In this document: piece after piece, positions 1-7,639 of the stretch | Layout of the letters: the number at the start of each line of letters is the position of its first letter | Position numbering within the stretch: position 1 is the stretch's first letter | Assembly (NCBI GenBank): GCA_035601195.1 | Contig: DATNOU010000105.1 | Span: forward strand, 1-32,348 | Source of the DNA: JAIBJP01 sp035601195 | GTDB lineage: Bacteria > Actinomycetota > Thermoleophilia > Gaiellales > Gaiellaceae | DNA: 32,348 nt | Direction: 5' to 3' | Position numbers and translations under genes: made by a program | Notes under the pieces: generated by a model | The model's input: the letters and a program-made list of their open reading frames with translations, nothing else | What the model was told of the DNA's origin: nothing | The model's database searches: none

Positions 1-345
1 TCGCCGGCCCCCGGGGAGCCGGCGACTGCCCGCGCCGTCGACCTCGACGTACATCCAGCCGCCCGGGCGCAAGAGCGGCACGGCGGCCGCCAGCTCCGCT
101 TCCGCCGGATTGCGCAGCACGACGACATCGTGCAGCGCGAGCTCCTCCCAGGGCGAGCCGGCTTCGAGCACGGCCGCCTCGCTGCCGAAGAGCCGGAGCG
201 ATTCGACGAGGTTGGGGTCGTCGACCCCGACGCAGGCAACCCGGCCGAGCTCCGGCTCCGGCAGGAGGAAGCGCCAGTCCAGGCGTCGGGAGGCCTGGAG
301 CAGCGCGTCGTTGTCCCGGAGCAATTCCTGTTTCTCACTTAGCAA
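1..345 (-). CDS. Partial protein, methyltransferase-like fold, polysaccharide operon
   Basis: This is the N-terminal 115 codons of a minus-strand gene that runs off the left edge. I place the start at a TTG (343-345) that overlaps the end of the upstream kinase-like gene by 7 bases, which implies translational coupling; an internal GTG in another frame is not used. The readable protein begins MLSEKQELLRDND and continues with VACVGVDDPN, DVVVLRNP and LLRPGGWMYVEV. That alternation of hydrophobic strands with a late LRPGG turn resembles a class I SAM-dependent methyltransferase fold, but no clear GxGxG motif is visible. Function is therefore open. Its place as the last visible gene of the sugar-transferase operon suggests a role in polysaccharide assembly or decoration (inference). 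Confidence 0.55.
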   Translation of the reverse strand, partial: MLSEKQELLRDNDALLQASRRLDWRFLLPEPELGRVACVGVDDPNLVESLRLFGSEAAVLEAGSPWEELALHDVVVLRNPAEAELAAAVPLLRPGGWMYVEVDGAGSRRLPGGRR

Positions 346-1460
346 TGGCGGCTCATCGCCTTGAAGAGGTCGTCTAGCGAAAACGGGTATGGGTGGTGGA
401 CGACGTATGCGCGTTTGCCTGCGAACGCCCGCGCGAGCACTTTCCCCTGGAGCTCCTCCGCCGCCTCGACCACCGGGCTCACCGCGTCCGGAAAGGCGAA
501 CCGCGACTTGAGGTAGTAGGACATGAAGTCGAGCCGCTCGTGGTGGAGCGAGAAGACCATCCGCCGCGCCACCTCGAGCGGATCGATCGGCTCGACCGTC
601 AATTCGGATGCGTCGTGGCTCACGAGGAGAAAGAGCCGGTCGAACCGAGCGGTCTGCTGACCGAGGCTGCCGAACAGTCGCTGGGGCTCGACGTCCACAT
701 GGAGCTGGCGCCTCAGCAGCGCCGTGAGCCGGCCACCCCCGGCGCGCCGCAGAGCCTTGTCCCGCCTCAGGAGGAGCGCGATCGCCCGGAGCCGGGCGTG
801 CTCCCTTTTGCCGATGAGCGCGGCGTACTCCGGGAGCTGGCCGAGCTGCCAGTGCCAGATCCTGATCGGTTCGGGTATCCCGAAGATGCGCGCGCCGTCT
901 CTCGATACGTACACCCACTCGTCACCGACGTATTCAGCGCCGCGTGCCGTGAACGCGAGGAGGGCCTCCGTCTTCCCGCCCTTCGACCATCCGGTGGCGA
1001 CGATGCCAGTGCCCTCGTGCACGAAGGCGGAGGCGTGTAGGGGAAGGACACCCCGGGCGAGAAGCGTCAGATTGAGAATCGGGATGAGCAGCGGGACTGC
1101 GGGAAGCCCCCGTTCGCACACAATCCGGGTCTGCGCGCCGATCTCGGTGAAGTCGACCTCGACCTTCGCGGCGGACTTGTGCTTGCTCCGGAGGATGAGA
1201 AATGCGTCGTCGGTGAAACCCGCCTCGTGCAGGCCGAGGAAGCGGACGCGCGAGCTCGTCTTCAACCGGTCGACGAAACGGATCACGATGTCCGGCTCGA
1301 GATCGAGCACGCCTTCCAGAGGCCCGAGCTGGCGCCTCACGGCCGCGGCGTCGGCCGGGGACGCGCCGATGAGCCGGATGCCCGCGAGACCGTGGATGTC
1401 GAAATCGACCTCGTCGAGACCGGGGCTCACGGCCGGCGATCTCAGGGACACGATGCCCAT
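339..1460 (-). CDS. HPr kinase-like (HprK-type) P-loop protein
   Basis: A 373-residue protein with a P-loop GWSKGGKTE near residues 157-165. It is preceded by the LHASAF segment (141-146) and followed by YVGDEW (177-182), the arrangement of the HPr serine kinase C-terminal fold. Canonical HprK acts on HPr of the phosphotransferase system; this divergent class instead sits in exopolysaccharide or peptide-modification clusters beside nucleotidyltransferases, and its substrate is unknown. The start ATG lies 3 bases after the stop of the upstream nucleotidyltransferase, and its own stop overlaps the next gene, so it is mid-operon. ATP binding is well supported by motif; kinase activity is inferred. 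Confidence 0.75.
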   Translation of the reverse strand: MGIVSLRSPAVSPGLDEVDFDIHGLAGIRLIGASPADAAAVRRQLGPLEGVLDLEPDIVIRFVDRLKTSSRVRFLGLHEAGFTDDAFLILRSKHKSAAKVEVDFTEIGAQTRIVCERGLPAVPLLIPILNLTLLARGVLPLHASAFVHEGTGIVATGWSKGGKTEALLAFTARGAEYVGDEWVYVSRDGARIFGIPEPIRIWHWQLGQLPEYAALIGKREHARLRAIALLLRRDKALRRAGGGRLTALLRRQLHVDVEPQRLFGSLGQQTARFDRLFLLVSHDASELTVEPIDPLEVARRMVFSLHHERLDFMSYYLKSRFAFPDAVSPVVEAAEELQGKVLARAFAGKRAYVVHHPYPFSLDDLFKAMSRHC

Positions 1461-1463
1461 CCG

Positions 1464-2273
1464 CTAGCGACGCCCTAAGGGCAGAACATTGGCTGCCCGC
1501 CGCAAGGCTCGGTTCACGAGGACGCGTAGCCGCATCTCGACGCGACGCCCGTTGGCCCGGGTGGCACGGCCATCCTTCGCGATCGTCGTCAGAGCCGTCC
1601 AGTCCTCTGCCCGGACGAGCTCGAGGACGGTCGCCGCCCCCCCACCCTCGGCAAACGCGGCGTCGGCGATGTTGCCGAGTTCAGTGTCGCAGTCCGCCTC
1701 GCCGGCGAGCTCGAGCAAACGCCCCCGGTGAGCTGCGGAGAATGCCTCCCGGTCAAGCATGCAGTGAAGGAGGAGGGCCCAGAATGCGTCGTCGGGCGAG
1801 AGGAGCGCCAGCCCTCCGGCATAGCGGCGGCGCGCCAGGCAGCCGGCGGCAGCGGCGGTCCGAAGCTCCTGGTAGCGACCGTAGGCGAGCTGCGTCACAA
1901 CGTCGAGCTTGACCCGGCGGGCGCTCGCCTCGTCGTACGCGACGAAGAAGCGGTGCGGTCCGCGGCCCCAGGCGCGGAGCGGAAGATAGCCGAGGGGTGC
2001 CAGCGCATCGCGCAAACGCGGCATGTCGCCGAGGGCGACGAGCAGGTCGACGTCGCCCTCGAGCGAAGCGAGATCGGACTCGCCGCGCAGAAGGCACCAG
2101 TGGACTTTCGAGCGCTCGAGCGCCTCGAGCGCGCGGCTCACGGCCGGATGAATCGCCTGCTCGCCGGGCGCCAAGCGGGTCGGCGCGTGGTCTCTCAAAT
2201 CGGTGAGCCGGTCCTGAAGACCGTCCTCGACGATCTGTCGGCGATCGTCCTGAGTCCGTGCGCGATGAGGCAT
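1464..2273 (-). CDS. Nucleotidyltransferase-fold protein (NTP_transf_5-like)
   Basis: A 269-residue protein carrying GDVDLLVA at residues 73-80, the G-x-D-x-D metal-binding hallmark of the polymerase-beta-like nucleotidyltransferases. It is preceded by WCLLRGE, and a downstream KLDVV supplies a possible third acidic residue. Proteins of this type are recurrent partners of HprK-like kinases and sugar transferases in bacterial polysaccharide loci; their donor and acceptor are not established. The start ATG is 2 bases from the stop of the sugar transferase and the stop is 3 bases from the next start, so co-translation is likely. The family call is sound; the exact reaction is unknown. Confidence 0.7.
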   Translation of the reverse strand: MPHRARTQDDRRQIVEDGLQDRLTDLRDHAPTRLAPGEQAIHPAVSRALEALERSKVHWCLLRGESDLASLEGDVDLLVALGDMPRLRDALAPLGYLPLRAWGRGPHRFFVAYDEASARRVKLDVVTQLAYGRYQELRTAAAAGCLARRRYAGGLALLSPDDAFWALLLHCMLDREAFSAAHRGRLLELAGEADCDTELGNIADAAFAEGGGAATVLELVRAEDWTALTTIAKDGRATRANGRRVEMRLRVLVNRALRRAANVLPLGRR

Positions 2274-2275
2274 GG

Positions 2276-2893
2276 CTACTCCCCCGTCCGTCGCAGCACC
2301 GAGGGCACTGTCTGCAGGAGGATCTTGAGGTCGAAGCCGAATGAGCGATGCTCGATGTATTCGATGTCCAGCCGCAGCCGCTCGTCGAAGGTCGTCGTGT
2401 TGCGCCCTTTCACCTGCCAGAGTCCGGTGATGCCCGGGGTCACCTCGAGCCGGTGGGTATGCCAGAGCTGGTAGGTGCTCGGGGCGAAGGACGTCGGCCG
2501 GGGTCCGACAAGAGACATATCGCCCCAGAGAACATTTAAAAGCTGCGGAAGCTCGTCGAGGCTGGTCTGACGGAGGAACTTGCCCACCCGGGTGATGCGC
2601 GGGTCCTGCGGGATCTTGAAGTCGGGAGGAGGAAGCACGTTGAGGTGGGCAAGCTGCGCCTTGAGCTCAGCTGCGTTCCGCACCATGGTGCGGAACTTGA
2701 GCATCCGGAACGGAGTGCCGTCCCTGCCCGTGCGTTCCTGCGCGATGAAAATGGGGCCCGGCGAGTCGAGCCGGATGGCGAGAGCGCACAGAAGAAGCAG
2801 CGGCAGGACGACCGGCAGAAGCAGGACGCAAACGGCCAGGTCGAAGAGACGCTTGGCGATCAGGTAGCGGATGCTCACCTCGGCAATAGACAT
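2276..2893 (-). CDS. Undecaprenyl-phosphate sugar phosphotransferase (bacterial sugar transferase family)
   Basis: A 205-residue initiating sugar-1-phosphate transferase. It would move a hexose-1-phosphate from a nucleotide sugar to undecaprenyl phosphate at the cytoplasmic face to start a polysaccharide repeat unit. Visible hallmarks are one N-terminal hydrophobic re-entrant segment (about residues 15-41), RLDSPGPIFIAQERTG, MLKFRTM, TSLDELPQLLNVL, MSLVGPRP and PGITGLWQVKGRN. It has the short single-segment architecture of the WbaP/PglC catalytic domain and lacks the long N-terminal membrane bundle. It lies between the GGDEF-like gene and the nucleotidyltransferase on the same strand with tight spacing. 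Sugar specificity cannot be read from the sequence. Confidence 0.92.
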   Translation of the reverse strand: MSIAEVSIRYLIAKRLFDLAVCVLLLPVVLPLLLLCALAIRLDSPGPIFIAQERTGRDGTPFRMLKFRTMVRNAAELKAQLAHLNVLPPPDFKIPQDPRITRVGKFLRQTSLDELPQLLNVLWGDMSLVGPRPTSFAPSTYQLWHTHRLEVTPGITGLWQVKGRNTTTFDERLRLDIEYIEHRSFGFDLKILLQTVPSVLRRTGE

Positions 2894-2918
2894 GTCCCGG
2901 GCTCCGGTCGCTCCTTGA

Positions 2919-3566
2919 TCAGGCTAGGGGCGCCTCCGGAGTCGGTGTCGCCGCCACCACCTGAGCCGGTCTCGTCGCGAGAGTGATCGAGCGCGCGTCG
3001 AGCGCATCGAAGAGCGCCCCGCTGGTAAAGCCGTCGTCTGGGAACAAGACAGACGAGATCGCGAGCAGGTCCTCCTCTGACAAGAGCTTGGTCAGGGGTT
3101 CGCGGATCCGAGCGAGCATCGCCTCGCCCATCGCGCGATCGCACTCGGGAAGCAGCAGGTAGAGGCTCGTTCCGCCCGGCCAGACTCTGTCCACGCGCCG
3201 GAGCAGCGAGCTGACCGTACGCGCCACCTCCTCCCTTCCGTTCGAACCTCCATTCTCGGCGTGCCCGCAGGGAATGCGGACGAGGACGAAGGGGTGCCCG
3301 AACCGCCGGCTCCGGCTCAACTCGACCTGAAGCTCTTCGGGCGGGCTCCAGGTCACGGTCCGGCGCCGCGCGTCGACCCTGCGCAGTGGTGCCCGGCTCG
3401 GCCGTCTAAGCGGCCTGAGGAGGACACGAAGGTGGGCGCGAACGACCTGGCGAGACGAAGGGACCAGCGCGAGCGCTGCGCCCTCTGCGCCGTTCTTTCT
3501 GCTTGGGGTAGGGCCCGCAGGCGCCGCCCCATTTCCATTTTGATCCGTACCGTTGAAGCTCAACAC
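2919..3566 (-). CDS. Degenerate GGDEF-like domain protein
   Basis: A 215-residue protein with a basic, low-complexity first 75 residues and then a C-terminal region that follows the diguanylate cyclase fold. The run VELSRSRRFGHPFVLVRI corresponds to the usual start of a GGDEF domain. The signature loop reads VWPGGTSLYLLLPE, where an active enzyme would have GG(D/E)EF. The metal and nucleotide residues are therefore missing and it should not make cyclic di-GMP. It may be a scaffold or nucleotide sensor (inference). It is the first gene of the tightly packed operon with the sugar transferase, which fits a regulatory role in polysaccharide production. Confidence 0.6.
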   Translation of the reverse strand: MLSFNGTDQNGNGAAPAGPTPSRKNGAEGAALALVPSSRQVVRAHLRVLLRPLRRPSRAPLRRVDARRRTVTWSPPEELQVELSRSRRFGHPFVLVRIPCGHAENGGSNGREEVARTVSSLLRRVDRVWPGGTSLYLLLPECDRAMGEAMLARIREPLTKLLSEEDLLAISSVLFPDDGFTSGALFDALDARSITLATRPAQVVAATPTPEAPLA

Positions 3567-3596
3567 GTCGACCTCCCTCTCTGAGCGCTTTCCCTC

Positions 3597-3619
3597 TGCC
3601 CGGAGCTCGGCTCCGGGCA
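3597..3619 (-). terminator. Strong hairpin between two minus-strand genes
   Basis: A perfect inverted repeat with 10-bp arms (TGCCCGGAGC and its complement) and a 3-nt loop lies between the stop of the repeat protein and the start of the GGDEF-like gene. No U-run follows on either strand, so it may be a weak terminator, an attenuator or an mRNA stability element. Confidence 0.4.
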
Positions 3620-3641
3620 GCGTCCGACGGCGGGGAGGCCG

Positions 3642-4565
3642 CTATCCGGGACGCTTGAGGTGAAACGCCAGATCGGGCGGCCGCAGCGCGGCCACGCTCA
3701 CCGGGAGTACTTCACCGAGCAGCCCCGCGAAGGCAAGCGCGAACAGCGCAGCCAAGACGCCGAGCGCCGACGAGCCCGTCCCTCCGACGCCGCCGGGGGC
3801 CGGATTGGCCGGGGCGGAGGGATGGTGCGGCGCCGGTAGCCGAGGTAGATCGGGAGCTGCCGGAGCGGGGTGATCGTTGCCCGGGTTCTCGGGCACCGGA
3901 GTCAGATCGGACCGACGGTCGGTGGCAGCCGAACTGATGCCGATGAACTCTTCGATCGTCGTGCCCTGCGACGGGGAGTACAGAGCGCTCGGCAGCGGTT
4001 CGCCGATCACCACGATTGAGTCCGTGGGTCCGGAGCCGGCCGCCGGCGGAAGCGGAGTGTCGGGTGGCGTTTCCGTCGTCGGGATCGGCTCGGTGATCGG
4101 CGTGATCGGCTCGGGCGCAGGCGTCGGCTCGGTGGGGGGAGCCGTAGCCGCCGGGTCCATCGTCGGGGTCGGGTCGGTGACCGGCGTGATCGGCTCGGGC
4201 GTCGGCGTGGGCTCTGGGGGCGGGGCCGTAGCCTCCGGGTCAGTCGTCGGGGTCGGGTCGGTGGGCTCCGTTCCGGCGGAGGTGTCCGCCGGCTCGGTGG
4301 CGGTCGACGTGCCCTCGTCGGCAATAGTCCCGACGGAATCGCCACTGCCAGCGTCCGTGGAAGCGACGTCTTCGGTCGTGGTGTCCGTATCGGCTACCGC
4401 CTCGATCGTCGCTACGGAATCCGCTAGCTCCTCTGCTCGGGCTTCCGCTGCGAAACCGAAGATCCAGAGAAGCGCGACGCTGAACGCAACCGTCGTCCAG
4501 CGACCCAACCTGGGCACGCTCGCGCCACTAGCAGCCTCTCGCGAAACGGATGCCAAACTTGGCAA
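3642..4565 (-). CDS. Secreted Pro/Thr/Glu-repeat surface protein with C-terminal membrane anchor
   Basis: A 307-residue low-complexity surface protein. A signal peptide or N-terminal membrane segment (WTTVAFSVALLWIFGFAAEARA, about residues 23-44) is followed by an acidic Thr/Glu/Asp stretch. Imperfect repeats built on PTPEPITPVTDPTP and TDPEATAPP follow (about residues 100-165). A globular-looking section ends in a hydrophobic helix (ALGVLAALFALAFAGLLGEVL) and a short basic tail. This is the layout of a wall-spanning, anchored stalk. Its position just upstream of the polysaccharide operon, on the same strand, suggests an envelope role (inference). No catalytic domain is visible. Confidence 0.6.
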   Translation of the reverse strand: MPSLASVSREAASGASVPRLGRWTTVAFSVALLWIFGFAAEARAEELADSVATIEAVADTDTTTEDVASTDAGSGDSVGTIADEGTSTATEPADTSAGTEPTDPTPTTDPEATAPPPEPTPTPEPITPVTDPTPTMDPAATAPPTEPTPAPEPITPITEPIPTTETPPDTPLPPAAGSGPTDSIVVIGEPLPSALYSPSQGTTIEEFIGISSAATDRRSDLTPVPENPGNDHPAPAAPDLPRLPAPHHPSAPANPAPGGVGGTGSSALGVLAALFALAFAGLLGEVLPVSVAALRPPDLAFHLKRPG

Positions 4566-4877
4566 CAGGTCCTTCCCCCGCCCCTAAAGCATTGATGGTG
4601 GGCTCTCGCCCGGAGTGCAGGACCGTGTTACCAGGTCCTTCACGGACTTGTCAATGTTCGCCTCATTTCCCTAACGTGGGCGCGGCCAGCCTGGGTCGCC
4701 CCGATGCAACCTGGGTGCCGTAGAGGCGGATCTCATGGTCAACCTGAGCCTTAGAGTTAGCCGGTGAAGGCCACTTCTGAAAGGCTTTTCGCCGAACATT
4801 TCGACGTGCATGAAAGTCAAGTAGAACTTGAGGGTCATCCGCAGGCCGGCGGGACGACTTCCAAGGCACGCCGCCCG
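4566..4877. other. Intergenic region, no gene recognised
   Basis: About 310 bases between two divergently transcribed surface-protein genes. Open frames crossing it show no family resemblance. I looked for cyclic di-nucleotide riboswitch motifs upstream of the minus-strand repeat protein and found none. It presumably holds both promoters. Confidence 0.5.
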
Positions 4878-4910
4878 TATACTGCCCCACCGATGAATCT
4901 CCCCAGGTGA
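4878..4910 (+). promoter_or_regulatory. -10 element and leaderless-looking 5-codon upstream ORF
   Basis: TATACT at 4878-4883 is a near-consensus -10 element. A complete mini-ORF starts only 9 bases later: ATG at 4893, encoding MNLPR, stop TGA at 4908-4910. Its stop overlaps the GTG (4907-4909) of the downstream gene in a GTGA arrangement. Transcription would begin within a few bases of the mini-ORF ATG, so the short peptide would be translated leaderless or nearly so and could deliver ribosomes to the next start. The -35 element is weak. Confidence 0.4.
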
Positions 4911-5803
4911 GTGGAGAGACGCGGGAGGGAGCGAAGTTGTTGCGGCGAGGGGTCAAGCGGACGGATCCACAGTCCGGAACGGGGGCGCAATCCGCGTCTT
5001 TATTCGCGCGCGGGGCTGCGGCGTGGAGCACGGCGAGGGCCCGCCTCGGCGTGCTCTCGGGGCGCGTCCTCTCGAGCACCGGACGACGGCGCCCGTCTGG
5101 GCGGGGCGAGCTCCGCATGACGAAGGCCGAGCTCTACAAGGAAGCGAGGCGGCTCGGCGTACCCGGGCGTTCGAAGATGGACAGCGGCCAGCTCGCCGAG
5201 GCGGTCCGTCGAGCGCACGAGAGAAGCTGGTCTTCGAACTTCGCCGATCGTCGGCTGGCCGGTGTCGCCCTCGTGTCTCGCCCAGTCCGGGCGCTCCGAG
5301 CTCTCAGCCCCGCGGTCGCCGGCCGCATGGTCTCCGCTCTGCGAGCGCTGCCGACCCGATCGTTCATCTTGACGCTCATCATGCTCGCCGCAGGAGGGCT
5401 CGGGCTGACGTTGGCCTATGCTGTCGCGCCCGGAGAAGACCTCGACGCGCCGGTGCTTCGCGCGAGCCGAACGCTTCGGACCGAGACGGTCACCGGGCCC
5501 GGTGGGACCACTACCTTCGTGGTGACGAAGACGAAGCAAGGAAAGATAAAGCGCGTACCTGTCCGGGTCCTTCGCACCGTAACGGGGCCTGGCGGGACGC
5601 GAACCATGGCCGTGGCGGTGGCCGGCCCGGCGATCACGCAGACGCAAGTTCGCAAGACGACGGAGACCCAGGTCGTCACGCAGATTCAGCCGGTGACCGA
5701 GGTAGTGACAAACGTCGTCACCCAGTCGGAGACAGTCGTCGCGACGACCACCGTCTTCATCGAGGTGACCACAACGCTGCCCCCGCCTCCACCTCCGCCC
5801 TAG
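4907..5803 (+). CDS. Rho_N-like domain, one membrane segment, Thr/Val-rich tail protein
   Basis: A 298-residue protein in three parts. The first is a basic N-terminus containing MTKAELYKEARRLGVPGRSK, a Rho_N/SAP-like helical module (about residues 71-105). A transmembrane helix follows (SFILTLIMLAAGGLGLTLAY, about 152-171). The outer region is rich in Thr and Val, with TVTGPGGT motifs and VTQIQPVTEVVTNVVTQ, ending in polyproline. The likely topology is a nucleic-acid-type module inside and an extended beta-prone tail outside. The GTG start is supported by overlap with a 5-codon upstream ORF; a TTG at 4937 behind GGAGGGAG is an alternative. The tail resembles that of the protein at 27253-27708 and the module that of 16703-17044. 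Function unknown. Confidence 0.6.
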   Translation: MSGETREGAKLLRRGVKRTDPQSGTGAQSASLFARGAAAWSTARARLGVLSGRVLSSTGRRRPSGRGELRMTKAELYKEARRLGVPGRSKMDSGQLAEAVRRAHERSWSSNFADRRLAGVALVSRPVRALRALSPAVAGRMVSALRALPTRSFILTLIMLAAGGLGLTLAYAVAPGEDLDAPVLRASRTLRTETVTGPGGTTTFVVTKTKQGKIKRVPVRVLRTVTGPGGTRTMAVAVAGPAITQTQVRKTTETQVVTQIQPVTEVVTNVVTQSETVVATTTVFIEVTTTLPPPPPPP

Positions 5804-5941
5804 AAGGGTTTGAAGAGGTCGATTGTCCGCCGGGTCAGCCGCGGACGTTCTCTCGGTTTCCACCGATCGTTCGCCACCTTTTTACACGAACGGCGACTAC
5901 AATTTCTCTTGCAGCCCGGCCGTCGGGGTAACCCCTAAAAG

Positions 5942-6190
5942 ATGAGCACCGGCGTCCTGGTCGAAGTTCACAATCGACATATGGAGTCGTTCTTGATCTT
6001 CCGACAAGCTCTTGTCGAAGCGGAATCTGCTCCCGGCAGTGCTCTTCCCGGGGCGCGTGAAGAGGAGACCGCGCGCGAGGTCCAGACTGAGACGAGTAGC
6101 AAGCTGGGAGCCCTCCTTGTCATGCTCGCTCCGTTCGCGGTCGCCGCTTGGGTGGCGATCGGATTCTTGGTCTACCGACTCCTCACCTGA
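5942..6190 (+). CDS. Small single-pass membrane protein
   Basis: An 82-residue protein with a polar, acidic first half and one C-terminal hydrophobic helix (LGALLVMLAPFAVAAWVAIGFLVYRLL). No family is recognised. An internal ATG (MESFLIF) could be the true start, and the ribosome-binding site is weak for both. A TACAAT at 5898-5903 is a possible -10 element. It lies between the Thr/Val-tail protein and rpmE on the same strand. The coding call rests on the convincing membrane helix and clean start-stop structure. Confidence 0.45.
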   Translation: MSTGVLVEVHNRHMESFLIFRQALVEAESAPGSALPGAREEETAREVQTETSSKLGALLVMLAPFAVAAWVAIGFLVYRLLT

Positions 6191-6369
6191 CCGCGGCCGG
6201 CTCCTCGGCTTCTCCTTCGCTAGCGCGACCTCTGCCGTCTGCGCGCCCCTTCGTGCTCGGTTGGGGGAATGAGCACCGGCCGGTAAGCGTTTTACTTCAT
6301 GCGGGGGTGCTGCCGGCGGACTTCTGTCTGCTGGTTTTGGGCCGCTGCAAACACGAAGGAGGAATCTCT

Positions 6370-6579
6370 TTGAAACATGTCCATCCCGGGCTCACGCCTA
6401 CGACCGTCCGCTGCACGTCGTGCGGGAACGCTTTCACGACCCGTTCGACGCGGAGCGAGATCGTTGTCGACGTCTGCTCCAACTGTCACCCCGCCTACAC
6501 CGGCGTCGAGCGCGCAACGCGGAGCGGCAGCCGTATCGAGCGCTTCGAGCGGCGCCGCCAGCTCGCAGCTCGACCCTAG
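6370..6579 (+). CDS. rpmE: 50S ribosomal protein L31, zinc-binding type
   Basis: A 69-residue ribosomal protein L31. The start is a TTG at 6370, chosen because an ideal AAGGAGG lies just upstream and because the protein then begins MKHVHPGLTPTTVRCTSCGN as the family does. Cysteines at 15, 18, 36 and 39 (CTSC and CSNC) form the zinc site, so this is the cysteine-containing, zinc-replete paralogue. The family signature CSNCHPAYTG is present. It is followed after 17 bases by the sigma factor, so the two may be co-transcribed. Confidence 0.95.
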   Translation: MKHVHPGLTPTTVRCTSCGNAFTTRSTRSEIVVDVCSNCHPAYTGVERATRSGSRIERFERRRQLAARP

Positions 6580-6596
6580 ACCCGAAGAAAGAAGTG

Positions 6597-7622
6597 ATGA
6601 ACCTGACCAACGTTCTTGAAGTACCTCACCGCACCTTCCTCGACGAAGCCGAGGAGCGCGGAACAATTGAAGAAGGATCGCTCGACGCGTTCGCGCTCGA
6701 GCACGATCTCGAGGACGAGGAGCTTGCCGCCCTTCGCCAAGAGCTCGACGAGCGCGACGTCGAGATCGTCGAGCCGGTCCAGCCCGCCCTGACTCGGGCC
6801 ACCGAGCTTGCGACGACCGACGGGTTGGCCCTGTTCATGAACAGGGCGGGCCGCTATCCCCTGCTCACTGCGGCGGAAGAGGTTGCGCTCGCCAAGCGAG
6901 TCGAGCTCGGAGACGCTGCAGCGAAGGAGCGGATGATCAACTCGAATCTGCGCCTGGTCATCTCGATCGCCAAGCGCTATCAGGGGCACGACCTGCCGCT
7001 GCTCGACCTGATCCAGGAGGGTGTGATCGGGCTGAACCGCGCCGTCGAGAAGTTCGACTGGCGTCGCGGCTTCAAGTTCTCGACCTACGCCACTTGGTGG
7101 ATCCGACAGGCGTGCCAGCGCGCGCTTTCGGGTCAGTCCGCGACGATCCGGGTGCCGACTCACGTCAACGAGCGGCGGGCGAAGATCGCGCGCGCGGCGC
7201 GTCGGCTCCGGACCGAGCTCGGGCGCGAGCCAACGCGGGAGGAGCTCGCGGAAGCGGCCGCCCTCTCGCTGCAGCACGTCGAGGAGGCGCTCGACGCCGC
7301 CGAGGCGCCGGTCTCGCTGAACCAGCGGGTCGGCTCGGAGGACGACGGCGAGCTGGGCGAGCTCTTCAGCGACCCGAGCGCCGGCGATCCGGCGGAGGAG
7401 GCGACAGCGTCACTGGAGCGTCAGGAGGTTCGCCGCGCCGTAGCCGCGCTTCCCGAGCCCGAGCGGCGGGTGCTCGAGCTTCGCTTCGGCTTCGACGGCG
7501 AGACCGCCTCTCTCGAGGCGATCGGCAAAGAGCTCGGCCTCAGCCGGGAGCGGATCCGCCAGCTCGAAGATACCGCGCTCGAGCGACTTGCCGAGGAGCT
7601 GGACCTGGCGCAAGCGGCCTAG
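6597..7622 (+). CDS. sigA: SigA/RpoD-like sigma-70 factor
   Basis: A 341-residue primary-type sigma factor. A shortened, acidic region 1.1-like N-terminus is followed by region 1.2 (LALFMNRAGRYPLLTAAEE), region 2 (NLRLVISIAKRY, DLIQEGVIGL, KFSTYATWWIRQA), region 3 (VPTHVNERRAKI) and region 4 (LPEPERRVLELRFG and GLSRERIRQLE). It would direct core RNA polymerase to -35/-10 promoters. The ATG at 6597 or the adjacent GTG at 6594 is the start; the open frame continues upstream but overlaps rpmE. It is shorter than most housekeeping SigA proteins, so a group 2 sigma is also possible. The next gene is a DksA/TraR-like protein, another RNA polymerase partner. Confidence 0.93.
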   Translation: MNLTNVLEVPHRTFLDEAEERGTIEEGSLDAFALEHDLEDEELAALRQELDERDVEIVEPVQPALTRATELATTDGLALFMNRAGRYPLLTAAEEVALAKRVELGDAAAKERMINSNLRLVISIAKRYQGHDLPLLDLIQEGVIGLNRAVEKFDWRRGFKFSTYATWWIRQACQRALSGQSATIRVPTHVNERRAKIARAARRLRTELGREPTREELAEAAALSLQHVEEALDAAEAPVSLNQRVGSEDDGELGELFSDPSAGDPAEEATASLERQEVRRAVAALPEPERRVLELRFGFDGETASLEAIGKELGLSRERIRQLEDTALERLAEELDLAQAA

Positions 7623-7639
7623 GGGATAGGATCGGACTC

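Noticed and set aside
4566..4877. Possible cyclic di-GMP or cyclic di-AMP riboswitch upstream of the repeat protein
   Set aside because: Neither strand shows the conserved core motifs of those riboswitches.
4663..5118. 151-codon minus-strand frame in the intergenic region
   Set aside because: It has no recognisable domain or ribosome site and overlaps the convincing plus-strand Rho_N protein gene.
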